From the NCBI GenBank assembly GCA_963696495.1, contig CAVOKJ010000006.1:1-64000 (forward strand): 64,000 bases of DNA, given 5' to 3'. The notes under the pieces were generated by a model. That model made no database searches. It was not told where the DNA came from and worked only from the letters and a program-made list of their open reading frames with translations. How positions within the stretch are numbered: position 1 is the stretch's first letter; every line of letters begins with the position of its first letter. Both the position numbers and the translations under genes were made by a program. Positions 24,329-33,336 of the stretch are shown piece by piece. Source of the stretch: Bog-756 sp963696495 (lineage in GTDB: Bacteria > Actinomycetota > Acidimicrobiia > Acidimicrobiales > RAAP-2).

Positions 24329-24545
24329 ATGGCAGAGTTCGAGGTCATCTGGCTCGATGGGACCGACCAGATCTCTCAGGCGGCGGGTGTGGCCGCTCGC
24401 TCGTTGCGCGACGGTCCGGACTCGATGGCTGTCTAGGACGATCCTCTTGTCCGCCTGGAGATGCTCTACAGCACGTTCCGAGGCTTACTCGACGGTGCCA
24501 GGGTTGCCGGAGTCCGACGCGGAGCTTGCGTTCTTGGCGCGGCTG
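24329..24545 (+). pseudogene. GNAT acetyltransferase N-terminal fragment with in-frame stop
   Basis: From the ATG at 24329 the frame reads MAEFEVIWLDGTDQISQ..., then AARSLRDGPDSMAV, then TAG (24434-24436). Past the stop the same frame continues DDPLVRLEMLYSTFRGLLDGARVAGVRRGACVLGAAG, which is how GNAT-family acetyltransferases continue (arrangement DDP..RL..L...FRG, then a VLG strand). The acetyl-CoA binding half is missing, and hydrolase-like sequence follows in another frame. A broken gene. Confidence 0.55.
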
Positions 24546-25019
24546 GCCCACTCGGCCCGGCTCGTACTGAGTGCCACCTGTTCGGGTAATGGCAAGGCGA
24601 CTCCCCCCAGCTCTGCCAATGCAGCAGCCTTGGTCAACGCAGCGAAGACCGGCGACACCGACGCCATCATGGCGCTCATCCTCCCGGCCAACCAGCTCGC
24701 TGCCCAGGAGTCGGCGTACACAGGCGGGGTGTCGGCGTACCCGAACTTCTACCAGGCACCCGAGGCGTTGGCGGTGGCGCAGCATGCAGCGATCAGCCGG
24801 TGGGCCGACGGAGCGGTATCTGCCGGCCACCGGCACATTGCCGCTCCGACCCTCATCGGCGACGGCGCCGATGACGTCATGACCCCGCCCGCCAACGTCC
24901 ACAAGATGGTTCTGGAGATTCGAGGAGCTCACTCCGTGATCTACCCCGACGCCGGCCACGGCTTCCTGTTCCAGGACTCGTCAGTGGGGGCGGCTCGGAT
25001 CAACGCCTTCCGGAAGTGA
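24540..25019 (+). pseudogene. C-terminal fragment of an alpha/beta hydrolase
   Basis: The recognisable part begins near SARLVLSATCSGNGKATPPS, the strand that follows the nucleophile elbow in these enzymes, and continues to the acid (IGDGADDVMTPPAN) and the catalytic histidine (YPDAGHGFLFQ). The oxyanion region and GxSxG elbow are absent; upstream sequence in this frame is low-complexity and overlaps the GNAT remnant. The gene has lost its 5' half, apparently by a deletion that joined it to the GNAT fragment. Confidence 0.55.
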
Positions 25020-25211
25020 AGCCAGGGGGCCCACCTGTCCAGACGGGTCGGTCGTCGACGAGCGAGCAGTGCTGTGCTTCTCGTCAGATGGTGGGGATCC
25101 CTCGTGACCGTGCTCCTTGCCGATAGGCGTCAGGGTCCACGGTTCAACCTGACTGTCGTCGCAGGATGAGCAGAAAATCTGCGACGCCGTGGTCCAGACC
25201 CGTCACGAACC

Positions 25212-25967
25212 TCATCGGCTGGCAACGGGCGTCGATGCCACGGCAACGCACAGGGACAGTGCGGCCAGCGAGATCTCGATCACGGCCATCCCCAGGGCGG
25301 CGACTCGTGCCCCGCCGGTACTCGAGGCCACATTGGTCCATGCGTCGGCGGTCAGGAGCGCCGCAGTGAACGTCGATGCCAGAACGACCAGGTGGGAACG
25401 ACGATGGATGCACCACGCGGTCGCCGCCAGAGCCACGAGCTCGAACGTGTCGAGCCCGGTCCAGATGAGGCGCACGTGGTGCACCACCGCCGTCGACGGT
25501 GCGGCAGCGGCCAACCTGAGCGCGCCGGCGAGGAGCAGCAGCCCGCTGGCCCAATAGGCCGCCGCCATCACCAGGCGGTTCGGTCCGTCGACCCTCCCGT
25601 CCCCGAACCAGGTGAGGAGCACCCAGGCCAGCAGGCCCAGGGGCAGCACGAGCGCCACGACGGATCGCCCGGCGGCGAACGCCGACTGGTGGCCCACCGG
25701 AGCGGTCAGGTGGAACCAGAGGGTCGCGAAGGCCAGCGACCCCGTGAATCCTGCCGCGACCGGCGTCACCGACGAGCCCGTTGCACACAGGGCGCCGGTG
25801 ACCACCGCCGACGTCGTCAGCACGGAGACGAGGCCGGCGGAGAGCCAGACGACGTCGTGAGCGAGTCCCCGAGCGGGCTCGACCGCCCACAGGAAGGCGA
25901 TCCACGGGACGAGGACCACCGCACCGCCGGCGTAGACGGCAACCAGGGCCTTCCGATGCCGGTCCAT
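25212..25967 (-). CDS. Seven-helix membrane protein of unknown function
   Basis: Integral membrane protein of 251 residues with about seven hydrophobic segments, beginning MDRHRKALVAVYAGGAVVLVPWIAFLW. A WHLTAPVGHQ segment and several His/Trp in the middle of the membrane part could bind a ligand or metal, but no family is recognised. The ATG at 25967 is preferred because GGTGGGGAC lies upstream and it starts just before the first helix; the longer reading would add an unlikely cysteine-rich leader. Divergent from the DoxX-like gene. Confidence 0.65.
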   Translation of the reverse strand: MDRHRKALVAVYAGGAVVLVPWIAFLWAVEPARGLAHDVVWLSAGLVSVLTTSAVVTGALCATGSSVTPVAAGFTGSLAFATLWFHLTAPVGHQSAFAAGRSVVALVLPLGLLAWVLLTWFGDGRVDGPNRLVMAAAYWASGLLLLAGALRLAAAAPSTAVVHHVRLIWTGLDTFELVALAATAWCIHRRSHLVVLASTFTAALLTADAWTNVASSTGGARVAALGMAVIEISLAALSLCVAVASTPVASR

Positions 25968-26122
25968 GTCCCCACCTTGCCCCACCACCGACCGAGCTGG
26001 AGGACATCCGACGTTGACGGGGCCGTCCGGGACGGGTCCCGAGAAGAAAGCGGTCGGTGGCTCCGGGGCTTCCCGACAGAACAATGTGCATGTTCGGGCG
26101 TGGGATGGGAAGGGTGTGGAGT

Positions 26123-27019
26123 ATGGCACTCTCCCGACGAATCGCCCGTCCCTTGTTGGCCTCGATGTTCATCGCCGGAGGTGTGGACTCCCTCCGACAC
26201 CCGGCCGGCAAGGTCAAAGCCGCCGAAGCGGTCACCGGGCCGCTGAGCGAGTTCGTCCCGGCGGTGCCCGATGATGCCGAACTGCTGGTGCGGGTGAACG
26301 GGGCGGTGCAGGTGGGTGCCGGCGTCCTGCTGGCCACCGGGAGGTTCCGGCGCCTGGCCGCGGTGGCGCTCATCGGATCGATCATCCCGACCACCTACGC
26401 CGGTCACCGCTTCTGGGAGGAGATCGACCCGGTCGACCGGGCCGAACAGAGGGTCCACTTCCTGAAGAACCTCGGCCTTCTCGGAGGGCTGCTGCTGGCC
26501 GCCATGGACACCGAGGGGGAGCCCTCGATCAGCTGGCGGGCCAAGCGTCGGGCTCGCAAGCTCGGAACGGCTGTGGCGGTGGGTCGGGCGGTCACCGCCG
26601 CCGCCACCCATGACACCCTGACCGGTGCGGTCCGGGCCGGTTCCCGGGGTACCGGCAAGGCTCGGCGACAGAGTTCCCGCCCGGTGGACAGGGGGCGTCG
26701 CATCGGGCGGGTCGAGGGCTCGAAGGGCTTGGACGTGGCCCGACAGGCCGGCGACGGTGCAGCGGCGGCCGCCCGGAGGGCCGGATCGGCGGCCACCGCC
26801 GTGGCCCACGAGGTGACGCCGGTGGTCGCCACTGCGGTGCGAAAGGCTGGAGGGGCCGCCGCCACCGCCTCGCAGGAGGCGACCCCTGTCCTGGTCAACG
26901 CCACCCGCACCGGCGCCCAGCTGGCCGCTCCCTATGTGGCGACCGGGGCCGACCGGGCCGCCGACCTCCTCACCAGGGTGAGTGAGCGGCTCCCCGTCGG
27001 TGAACACGCCGGCGGGTGA
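26123..27019 (+). CDS. DoxX-like membrane protein with long Ala-rich C-terminal tail
   Basis: Protein of 298 residues. The first 145 residues match the DoxX family: IARPLLASMFIAGGVDSLRHP, then RVNGAVQVGAGVLLATGRFRRLAAVALIG, a HRFWEE loop and HFLKNLGLLGGLLLAA, giving four membrane helices. The remaining 150 residues are an Ala/Arg-rich segment with repeated AA-x-A-x(4)-G patterns (AHEVTPVVATAVRKAGGAA, SQEATPVLVNATRTGAQLA), unusual for DoxX and possibly an amphipathic, surface- or DNA-associating tail. DoxX proteins have been tied to redox or thiosulfate chemistry, but this member's role is unknown. Confidence 0.75.
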   Translation: MALSRRIARPLLASMFIAGGVDSLRHPAGKVKAAEAVTGPLSEFVPAVPDDAELLVRVNGAVQVGAGVLLATGRFRRLAAVALIGSIIPTTYAGHRFWEEIDPVDRAEQRVHFLKNLGLLGGLLLAAMDTEGEPSISWRAKRRARKLGTAVAVGRAVTAAATHDTLTGAVRAGSRGTGKARRQSSRPVDRGRRIGRVEGSKGLDVARQAGDGAAAAARRAGSAATAVAHEVTPVVATAVRKAGGAAATASQEATPVLVNATRTGAQLAAPYVATGADRAADLLTRVSERLPVGEHAGG

Positions 27020-27181
27020 TCGGGCGGCCCGCCTCGGATCTCGATCCGGACCCCACCGGCGGCGTACGGCGGATCGAGGTGGGCCACGGTCGGGTATCGG
27101 GGAGCCGTGCACGGCAGCTGTTTGTCGTGAAGAAGTCGTCAACCTGGAGACGTGTGAGCACCGTGGGAGGCCGGAGAAGCG

Positions 27182-27541
27182 ATGGCAACGACCAAGCAGA
27201 AGCAGGCGGCAGGGAAGAACACCGAAAAGGCGCGGAAGGCCCGGAGCGAACGTGCGAGCGGTGAGCGGGTGAAGAAGAGCGGCAGCGGTCTCGGAACGGC
27301 CGGGAAGAACCGGTTGTCGAAGAAGGCGTTCGCCTTCCCCGACGAGCGGAAGGAGCCGTTGAGCGATGCTCGTCACGTTCGGAACGCCATTGCGCGGTTC
27401 GACCAGGTCGAGGGCGTGACCGACGCTGAGCGGGACAAAGCGTGGAAGCGCATCGTCACCGCCGCCGAGAAGTATGACGTGGACGTCTCCGTCAACGATT
27501 GGCGGGAGCTCGTCAAGGGTGGAAGGGCGAAGAAGAAGTAG
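27182..27541 (+). CDS. DUF6582-family basic protein
   Basis: Protein of 119 residues. The N-terminal 45 residues are Lys/Ala-rich and disordered-looking; the C-terminal 70 contain FAFPDERKEPLSDARHVRNAIARFDQVEGVTDAERDKAWKRIVTAAEKYDV, the conserved core of this short family, recalled as DUF6582 and found in many bacteria and phages. Function unknown; the positive charge suggests nucleic-acid binding. GGGAGG upstream supports the ATG. Confidence 0.75.
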   Translation: MATTKQKQAAGKNTEKARKARSERASGERVKKSGSGLGTAGKNRLSKKAFAFPDERKEPLSDARHVRNAIARFDQVEGVTDAERDKAWKRIVTAAEKYDVDVSVNDWRELVKGGRAKKK

Positions 27542-27631
27542 CCGAACCGCTCGCCGGACGTAGCGAGGGACATCCGGGGGGCGTTGGGCAAACCTGCCGG
27601 CACGACGGCTCGTTCGTGGGCGCTCGGACCT

Positions 27632-28876
27632 TCAGATGGTGGTTCCGGCCGAGAGCGACCTGAGTTGCTCCTCCAGGAAGGCGAGCTCGACCCTGTTGGT
27701 GGTCCCGGCAATGGCGGCGCGGTAGGCCGCCGCCGCGTCCCCCGGCCGATCGAGGCGACAGAGGAACTCGGCTCTGATGGCATGGTGGCGCGGGTACCGA
27801 TCGAGCGGCAGGTCGTCCACGATGGCCAGGGCGGCCGCCGGACCATGGACCTCCCCCACGGCGACGGCCCGGTTCAGGGCGACGATCGGTGTCGGCGAGA
27901 GCAGGAGCAGTTGGTCGTAGAGAGCGAGGATCTGGTTCCAGTCGGTCCCCACCGCGTCGACGGTGTCGCTGTGGACGGCCTGAATCGCTGCCTGCACCTG
28001 GTACGGCCCGGGAAGATTCCGTCGCAGACAGCGGCGTACCAGCTCCTGCCCTTCCTCGATGAGCTCGTGGTCCCACAACGACCGGTCCTGCTCGGCCAGG
28101 GGGACCATCCTGTTGTCGCTGGTGGTGCGGGCCGGACGGCGCGACTCGACCAGAAGCATCAGGGCCAGCAGCCCGACGATCTCGCCCTCGTCGGGCATGA
28201 GCCCGGCCAGGAGACGACCGAGCCGGACGGCCTCGTCGCACAGGACCTGGCGGGAGAGGTCCGGTCCGGCGCTCGCCGTATGGCCCTCGTTGAAGATCAG
28301 GTAGACCACGGCGAGGACCGAGCGCAGACGTTCGGGTAGCTGGGCCTCGCCGGGGATGGTGTAGGGGATGCGGGCATCACGGATCTTGCCCTTGGCCCTC
28401 ACCAGACGCTGGGCCATCGTCGACTCCTCGACCAGGAAGGCCCTGGCGATCTCACCGGTGGTGAGACCGCCGAGCAGGCGCAGGGTGAGGGCGACCCTCG
28501 CCTGCTCGGCCAGAGCGGGGTGACAGCAGGTGAAGATGAGGCGGAGCCGATCGTCCTCCACGGCGAACTCCTCGGTGGTCTCGTGGCCGGGTGCGATCCT
28601 GGCCATCTGGGCCAGCTTGTCGTTGCCCGAGGACTCCCGGCGCAGCCGATCGATGGCCCGGCGGCGTGCGGTGGTGATGATCCATCCCGCCGGACTCGGG
28701 GGCATCCCGTCCTCCGGCCATCGCCGGACGGCGACGGTGAAGGCCTCCTGGACCGCCTCTTCGGCCAGGTCGATGTCACCGACGAGGCGGGTGACCACGG
28801 CGATCGCCCGCCCGTACTCCTGGCGGAAGACCTGTTCGACCCCGGCCCTCGTCGCCGTCGGCGGCGAGCCGTTCAC
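27632..28876 (-). CDS. SigJ-like ECF sigma factor (YCII-associated type)
   Basis: RNA-polymerase sigma factor of 414 residues. Region 2 is EQVFRQEYGRAIAVVTRLVGDIDLAEEAVQEAFTVAVRRWP; region 4 is ARVALTLRLLGGLTTGEIARAFLVEESTMAQRLVRAKGKIR. The 220-residue C-terminal domain (IPYTIP, YLIFNEGHTAS, TPIVALNRAVAVGE) is typical of the ECF41/42-like class encoded beside YCII/DGPF proteins. The GTG at 28876 overlaps the stop of the YCII gene by 4 bases and gives the usual length. The adjacent YCII protein probably takes part in the same response; no anti-sigma factor is present. Confidence 0.9.
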   Translation of the reverse strand: MNGSPPTATRAGVEQVFRQEYGRAIAVVTRLVGDIDLAEEAVQEAFTVAVRRWPEDGMPPSPAGWIITTARRRAIDRLRRESSGNDKLAQMARIAPGHETTEEFAVEDDRLRLIFTCCHPALAEQARVALTLRLLGGLTTGEIARAFLVEESTMAQRLVRAKGKIRDARIPYTIPGEAQLPERLRSVLAVVYLIFNEGHTASAGPDLSRQVLCDEAVRLGRLLAGLMPDEGEIVGLLALMLLVESRRPARTTSDNRMVPLAEQDRSLWDHELIEEGQELVRRCLRRNLPGPYQVQAAIQAVHSDTVDAVGTDWNQILALYDQLLLLSPTPIVALNRAVAVGEVHGPAAALAIVDDLPLDRYPRHHAIRAEFLCRLDRPGDAAAAYRAAIAGTTNRVELAFLEEQLRSLSAGTTI

Positions 28877-29229
28877 CCGGGGACGTCGCCCTGGAACGGT
28901 CGTACCTCGATGGGCAGCGTCGTCGCCTCCGCGTACTGCCGGCCCCAGGCCAGCGCCTCGTCCAGATCGCGCACCTGGATGATCGTGATCCCGCCCAGAT
29001 GCTCCTTGCCCTCGGCGAAGGGACCGTCGGTGACGAGCACCTCGCCGTCCGCCACCCGTATCGTGCTGGCCGAGGACGGGTCGTGGAGCCCGTTCCCGAA
29101 GACCCACGATCCCTGGGCCTGGAGCTCGGAGCGGAGCCGGCCCACCTCGGCCATGATCGGGTCCAGCACCTCGGGCGGGGGGACCGCCCCGCCATCCGGC
29201 TGGATCATGCTCAGCAGGTACTGCTTCAT
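28873..29229 (-). CDS. YCII-related (DGPF-domain) protein
   Basis: Small cytoplasmic protein of 118 residues with a ferredoxin-like alpha/beta fold. The family signature TDGPFAEGKEHLGGI is at about 67-81 and the C-terminus WGRQYAEATTLPIEVRPF is characteristic. Such proteins are nearly always the first gene of a pair with a SigJ-like sigma factor, as here with GTGA overlap. Their biochemical activity is not settled. Confidence 0.9.
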   Translation of the reverse strand: MKQYLLSMIQPDGGAVPPPEVLDPIMAEVGRLRSELQAQGSWVFGNGLHDPSSASTIRVADGEVLVTDGPFAEGKEHLGGITIIQVRDLDEALAWGRQYAEATTLPIEVRPFQGDVPG

Positions 29230-29517
29230 CGTGCTCCTCCTTCATCGGTGGACGTCGGCGATCGGCAGATCGCACCCCTTGTACGAATGGCCGGCGGCCA
29301 TATCGACATCGTTTGCCGGAGCTGTTGAGATTTTCTCCCCTCGCCGCGAGGTCGGCGAGTGAGGGGTTGAATTGTGACGCATGCGCCGCCCGACGTCGAC
29401 CGCCGGTGGGGCCGTTCACCGGGTGTCCGGGCGAGAGGCGCCGCCGGCGATGGGACGGAGGGCCGCCGGTTAGCATTCTGGTGCCGAGTATCGAGGACGA
29501 GTCGGAGTGGGGGTCGC

Positions 29518-30747
29518 ATGCCGTACGCCGAGGGCCGGGTGATGCACGACGCCGATGCCCACATCATGGAGACGCCCACCTGGTTGCGCGACCATGCCGA
29601 GGAGCGGTTCCGTGACCGGCTGCCGGTACTGCGGTACACCAGCGGCAACGAGCTCCGCCAGACGGGGAGTCCCGAGGAGCAGCAGCGCGACCTGATCGCC
29701 TCCTTCGACCGGCTGAGGGACAAGCACGCCTCGGCGGAGTACCGCTCCGTCGAGGAGGCGGAGATCATGATGCGCAAGAACTTCGCCGCCACCGGTGGCT
29801 TCATCGCCGGCGACCGACCCCGGGCGCTCGACCTCCTCGGTTTCAGCAGTCAGCTGGTCTTCAACACGTTCCACAACGGCCGGCTCCACGACCTCGAGCA
29901 CGGCGGCGACCTCGACCTGGCCTACGCCGCCGCCCGGGCCCACAACCGGGGGATGCTCGAGTTCTGCTCCGTCGACCCCCGCCTGCTCCCCGCCTGCTAC
30001 GTGCCGCTGGCCGACCCCGGACGGGCGATCCGGGCGACGACCGACGCCCTCGAGCAGGGGGCCGCCGCCCTGCTGGTCGCCTCGGGCTGCCCACCCTCGT
30101 TCTCGCCGAGTCATCGCGACCTCTTCGGGGTGTGGGACCAGGCCGAAGAGGCCGGCATCCCCATCGTGTTCCACGTGGGCGGAACCGGTCCGCTGATCGA
30201 TCCGCACTACTTCGTCAACGGCCTGCCCGTCCCCCACGACTTCCACGGCGGCGACGAGAACTTCCGTTCGGTCGACTACATGGGGATCCCCGCGCCGCCG
30301 GCCCAGACCCTGGCCACGCTGATCTTCGACGGCGTGCTCGAGCGGTTCCCCCGGCTCCACATCGGGGTGATCGAGCAGGGGGCGATCTGGGTTCCGTCCT
30401 GGCTCCGGCAGATGGAGTCGGCCTTCGATGCGTTCTCCCGCCACGAGGAGCGACTCCAGGCGCTGTCGATGCGGCCGTCGGACTACGTGCACCGCCAGGT
30501 CCGGTTCACGCCGTATCCCACCGAGGACGTCGGCTGGATCGTGGCGCAGGGCGGCGCCGACCTGGTGATGTTCTCGTCCGACTATCCCCACGTCGAAGGC
30601 GGCCGGAAGCCGGTCGAGCGGTTCGAGGCGTCGCTCGGGGAGGTCGGCGAAGACGTGCGGGAGAGGTTCTACGTCGACAACTTCCTCTTCCTGATGGGAT
30701 CGGCGGCCGCCCACCTCCCGAGCTCGGAGGCAGCGACCGCGTCCTGA
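29518..30747 (+). CDS. Amidohydrolase-family metal-dependent hydrolase (D-x-H type)
   Basis: TIM-barrel protein of 409 residues related to ACMSD-type decarboxylases/hydrolases (Amidohydrolase_2). The first metal motif is HDADAHIME, with Asp replacing the first His of HxH; IVFHVGGTGP and the final FSSDYPHVEGG supply further ligands. The family performs decarboxylation or hydrolysis of carboxylated or lactone substrates; this one is not assigned. The ATG is chosen for GGAGTGGGGG upstream. Two relatives with the same D-x-H / DYPH-x-EG pattern lie at 46929-48170 and 48198-49475. Confidence 0.8.
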   Translation: MPYAEGRVMHDADAHIMETPTWLRDHAEERFRDRLPVLRYTSGNELRQTGSPEEQQRDLIASFDRLRDKHASAEYRSVEEAEIMMRKNFAATGGFIAGDRPRALDLLGFSSQLVFNTFHNGRLHDLEHGGDLDLAYAAARAHNRGMLEFCSVDPRLLPACYVPLADPGRAIRATTDALEQGAAALLVASGCPPSFSPSHRDLFGVWDQAEEAGIPIVFHVGGTGPLIDPHYFVNGLPVPHDFHGGDENFRSVDYMGIPAPPAQTLATLIFDGVLERFPRLHIGVIEQGAIWVPSWLRQMESAFDAFSRHEERLQALSMRPSDYVHRQVRFTPYPTEDVGWIVAQGGADLVMFSSDYPHVEGGRKPVERFEASLGEVGEDVRERFYVDNFLFLMGSAAAHLPSSEAATAS

Positions 30748-30899
30748 CAGCCGGTCGACGCCCCGGGGGGCGCCCTGTTCCGCGTGCGACCTCGACGACG
30801 GTGCGGTGGACGGGCCGGTCCTGACCGGTCGGTCGGCCATCACGCCGCCGGTCGCCGGGCGGTTAGCTTCGGTGCGCACGAAGCCGAAGGGAGCCGACG

Positions 30900-31571
30900 T
30901 TGCGGGTGGTGATCGGGGAGATACTCCCCCTGGCATTGGTGGTGACCATCTCGCCGATCAACATCATCCCGGCGATCCTTCTCCTGTTCACGAAGAAGCC
31001 CCTGGTCAGTGCGTCGGCATTCCTCCTCGGGTTCATCGCCGGGGTGGCGGTCGTGCTCGGGCTGTTCGTCGCCATCGCCGGAGCCGTCGATGTCGCCCCG
31101 GATTCCGGCCATGGGACCTGGTCCGGGGCGTTGAAGCTGGCCCTCGGGCTGTACCTGGTCGTGGCGGCCGTCCGGAAGTTCCGCGGCCGGCCGCGGTCCG
31201 ACGAGGAGGGCTCCATGCCCAGGTGGATGGACGGGATCGCCGGCTACTCGCCCGGGAAGGCCCTGGTGGCGGGGATTGTGCTCGGTGCAGTCAACCCGAA
31301 GAACGTGATCGTGGGCCTCGCTGCCGCGGTGGTGGTGTCGGCCGGCGAGCTGTCGGGTGGCCAGCAGTTCGCCGCCTGTGCCGTCTACGTCGTCGTCGCC
31401 GTGCTCGGCGTGACGGCACCGATTCTGGTGGTGCTCCTGCTGGGCGACCGGTCCCCGGCCGTGCTCGGCGGATGGGAGACCTGGCTGCGGCGAAACAGCG
31501 CAACGGTGATGGCCGTGCTGTTCCTGGTCTTCGGCGTGGTCCTCATCGGCCAGGCCATCGGGAGCCTCTGA
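30900..31571 (+). CDS. GAP-family (Sap/LysE-like) membrane exporter
   Basis: Membrane protein of 223 residues with six helices, starting at TTG with AAGGGAG upstream. LPLALVVTISPINIIPAILLLFTKKP and VLGAVNPKNVIVGLAAAV are the two half-motifs of the GAP/SfLAP family, related to LysE exporters and to mycobacterial glycolipid-addressing proteins. A short cytoplasmic loop RGRPRSDEEGSMPRW sits in the middle. Probably exports a small molecule or helps move a lipid; substrate unknown. Confidence 0.8.
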   Translation: MRVVIGEILPLALVVTISPINIIPAILLLFTKKPLVSASAFLLGFIAGVAVVLGLFVAIAGAVDVAPDSGHGTWSGALKLALGLYLVVAAVRKFRGRPRSDEEGSMPRWMDGIAGYSPGKALVAGIVLGAVNPKNVIVGLAAAVVVSAGELSGGQQFAACAVYVVVAVLGVTAPILVVLLLGDRSPAVLGGWETWLRRNSATVMAVLFLVFGVVLIGQAIGSL

Positions 31572-31870
31572 CCGTGGCGCGGGCCCGGGACGGCGGTCCC
31601 GGCCATCGGCACCGGGGGACGGCGTCGCCGAGGACACCCGGGCTGCGGTCCACGACGGGTATCCGGCAGGTATGGTCCGGAAGGGTCGGTCGGAGCCGGC
31701 CCGGACGGGTCGACGGGGCAGGGAGGCGGGGCAGGCGTCCGGGCGGGTGGGCGCGGCGGTGGGTCGGAGTGGCCCGGCAGGGCTGAACGTCCGGTGGGAC
31801 CCGGGTTGCGGGTCCACGGCGGCCCGGCGGCCACGCATACTCGACAGTTGGTGGTGACGGGGAGTGTTCG

Positions 31871-32653
31871 ATGAGCAGAGCTGAGCGGCCACGACGGAGC
31901 CGAGAAGAGCTCCGGGCGTTGCTGATGGATGTCGGGCAGTCGATCCTGCTCGAGGAAGGACTGGGGGCGAGGGCCGACGCCCTCACCTTCAAGCGGGCCT
32001 TCGAACGGATCAAGTCGGATACCGGTGTCGGCCTCACCAACGCCTCGGTGATCGGTCGGCTCTGGACGAACCAGGCCGACTACCAGACCGATGTGCTGGT
32101 GGCGCTGGCGTCGGACCGGAGCCGGTCCACGGTGAACGAGGTGGCGGACGTGGTCGCCAAGGTGCTGGAGGACTGCGACCTCTCGACGCCCGAGGCCCGC
32201 GCCGCGTCCCTGCGTGAGGTGTGCCGCGTGGCCGGCGAGACGCAGGGCAACGCCCTCCGTCACTCGGCGAGCTGGTCACTGTGGATCAACCTCTGGGCCA
32301 TGGCGACCTCCAGCAGCCTTGTTGATCGGCAACACCGGATCCTCACGACGCTGATGGAGGGTTACGAGGAGATCAACCAGCACGCCGAGGAGGTCTTCGG
32401 CTTCCTGATGATGCTCCTGGGCTACCGCCTGCGGGCCCCGTTGACCATCCGGCAGTTCCTGAACGCGGCCGGGGCCCTGTCCGAGGGTTGCTCGCTCCGG
32501 GACCGGGTGGACAGCCGGATGGTCGGGATCGTGCGTCCGACGGGACCGGACGGCGAGGATCAGGAGTGGACGATCTACGCCATCGGGCTCGAGGCCCTCA
32601 CCCGCGAGTTCTTCGAGCCCGATCCCGACTACGGCGCCGAACCGGCGGATTGA
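31871..32653 (+). CDS. TetR-like transcriptional regulator
   Basis: Protein of 260 residues. The N-terminal RRSREELRALLMDVGQSILLEEGLG... and ASVIGRLWTNQADYQTDVL give a TetR-type helix-turn-helix, though the recognition segment is longer and less canonical than usual. The C-terminal ligand domain is helical (LWINLWAMATSSSLVDRQHRILTTLMEGYEEINQHAEEVFGFLMMLLGY). GGGGAG precedes the ATG. No palindromic operator is obvious in the 300 bases upstream. Its targets are unknown; the GAP exporter upstream and the amidohydrolases are candidates. Confidence 0.65.
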   Translation: MSRAERPRRSREELRALLMDVGQSILLEEGLGARADALTFKRAFERIKSDTGVGLTNASVIGRLWTNQADYQTDVLVALASDRSRSTVNEVADVVAKVLEDCDLSTPEARAASLREVCRVAGETQGNALRHSASWSLWINLWAMATSSSLVDRQHRILTTLMEGYEEINQHAEEVFGFLMMLLGYRLRAPLTIRQFLNAAGALSEGCSLRDRVDSRMVGIVRPTGPDGEDQEWTIYAIGLEALTREFFEPDPDYGAEPAD

Positions 32654-32665
32654 GCCCACCCGAGC

Positions 32666-33202
32666 GTGCGCCTGTTCGTCGCCGCCTGGCCCGACGGCCC
32701 GACGTCGACGCGTCTGTCCTCGTTGACCCTGGAGCCCACCGGGGGCCTCACGCTGGTCAGGCCCGGACAGTGGCACGTCACCCTCCGGTTCCTCGGTGAG
32801 GTGTCGGGGGGCCTCGTGCCCGCCCTCGTTGCCGTACTCGCCACCACCACCGGAGGGCTGCCGGACCGGATCCGGTGCGAGGCCGGCCCGGCCACGGCAT
32901 GGTTCAGCGGTGCCCGGGTGCTCCAGATCCCGGTCTCCGGGCTCGACCGGGTGGCCGACGACGTCCGTGCGGCGACCCTTCCCGTCGTCCCCGACACGGA
33001 CCACCGTCGGCCGCCCTTCACCGGGCACATGACGGTGGCCCGCGCCAAGAGGGGTCGGCTCGATGCGGCGGCGCGCACCGCGCTGGCGGGGATCCCCTTC
33101 TCGGCGTCGTTCGAGATCGAGCACCTCGACCTCGTGGCGTCGCAGTCCTCACCGGAGGGCCCCAGCTACACGACGCTGGCCAGGGTGCCCGTCCGGGGGT
33201 GA
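32666..33202 (+). CDS. thpR: RNA 2',3'-cyclic phosphodiesterase (2'-5' RNA ligase family)
   Basis: Cytoplasmic enzyme of 178 residues, normal for ThpR. It opens 2',3'-cyclic phosphates and can join 2'-5' RNA ends. Both catalytic H-x-T motifs are present: HVTLRF near 37 and HMTVAR near 121, about 85 residues apart as expected. The start MRLFVA is typical; the initiation codon is GTG. It follows the TetR-like gene by 12 bases. Confidence 0.85.
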   Translation: MRLFVAAWPDGPTSTRLSSLTLEPTGGLTLVRPGQWHVTLRFLGEVSGGLVPALVAVLATTTGGLPDRIRCEAGPATAWFSGARVLQIPVSGLDRVADDVRAATLPVVPDTDHRRPPFTGHMTVARAKRGRLDAAARTALAGIPFSASFEIEHLDLVASQSSPEGPSYTTLARVPVRG

Positions 33203-33336
33203 TCGGTCGTTCCGGGGACGACCGCATCCAGGGTGCTGCGCTCCCGTTCCGGGAGGTGATTCCCGGTCGGGCGGTGTCCGAGAACAGCGCGGTCGTTCCT
33301 TTCGTTGTGACGACACTCTGCAATAGCGTGGGTGGT

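Noticed and set aside
27632..29476. A 614-codon version of the sigma factor
   Set aside because: The extra 200 N-terminal codons are antisense or out-of-frame sequence over the YCII gene; the GTG at 28876 gives the normal family length and a 4-base overlap.
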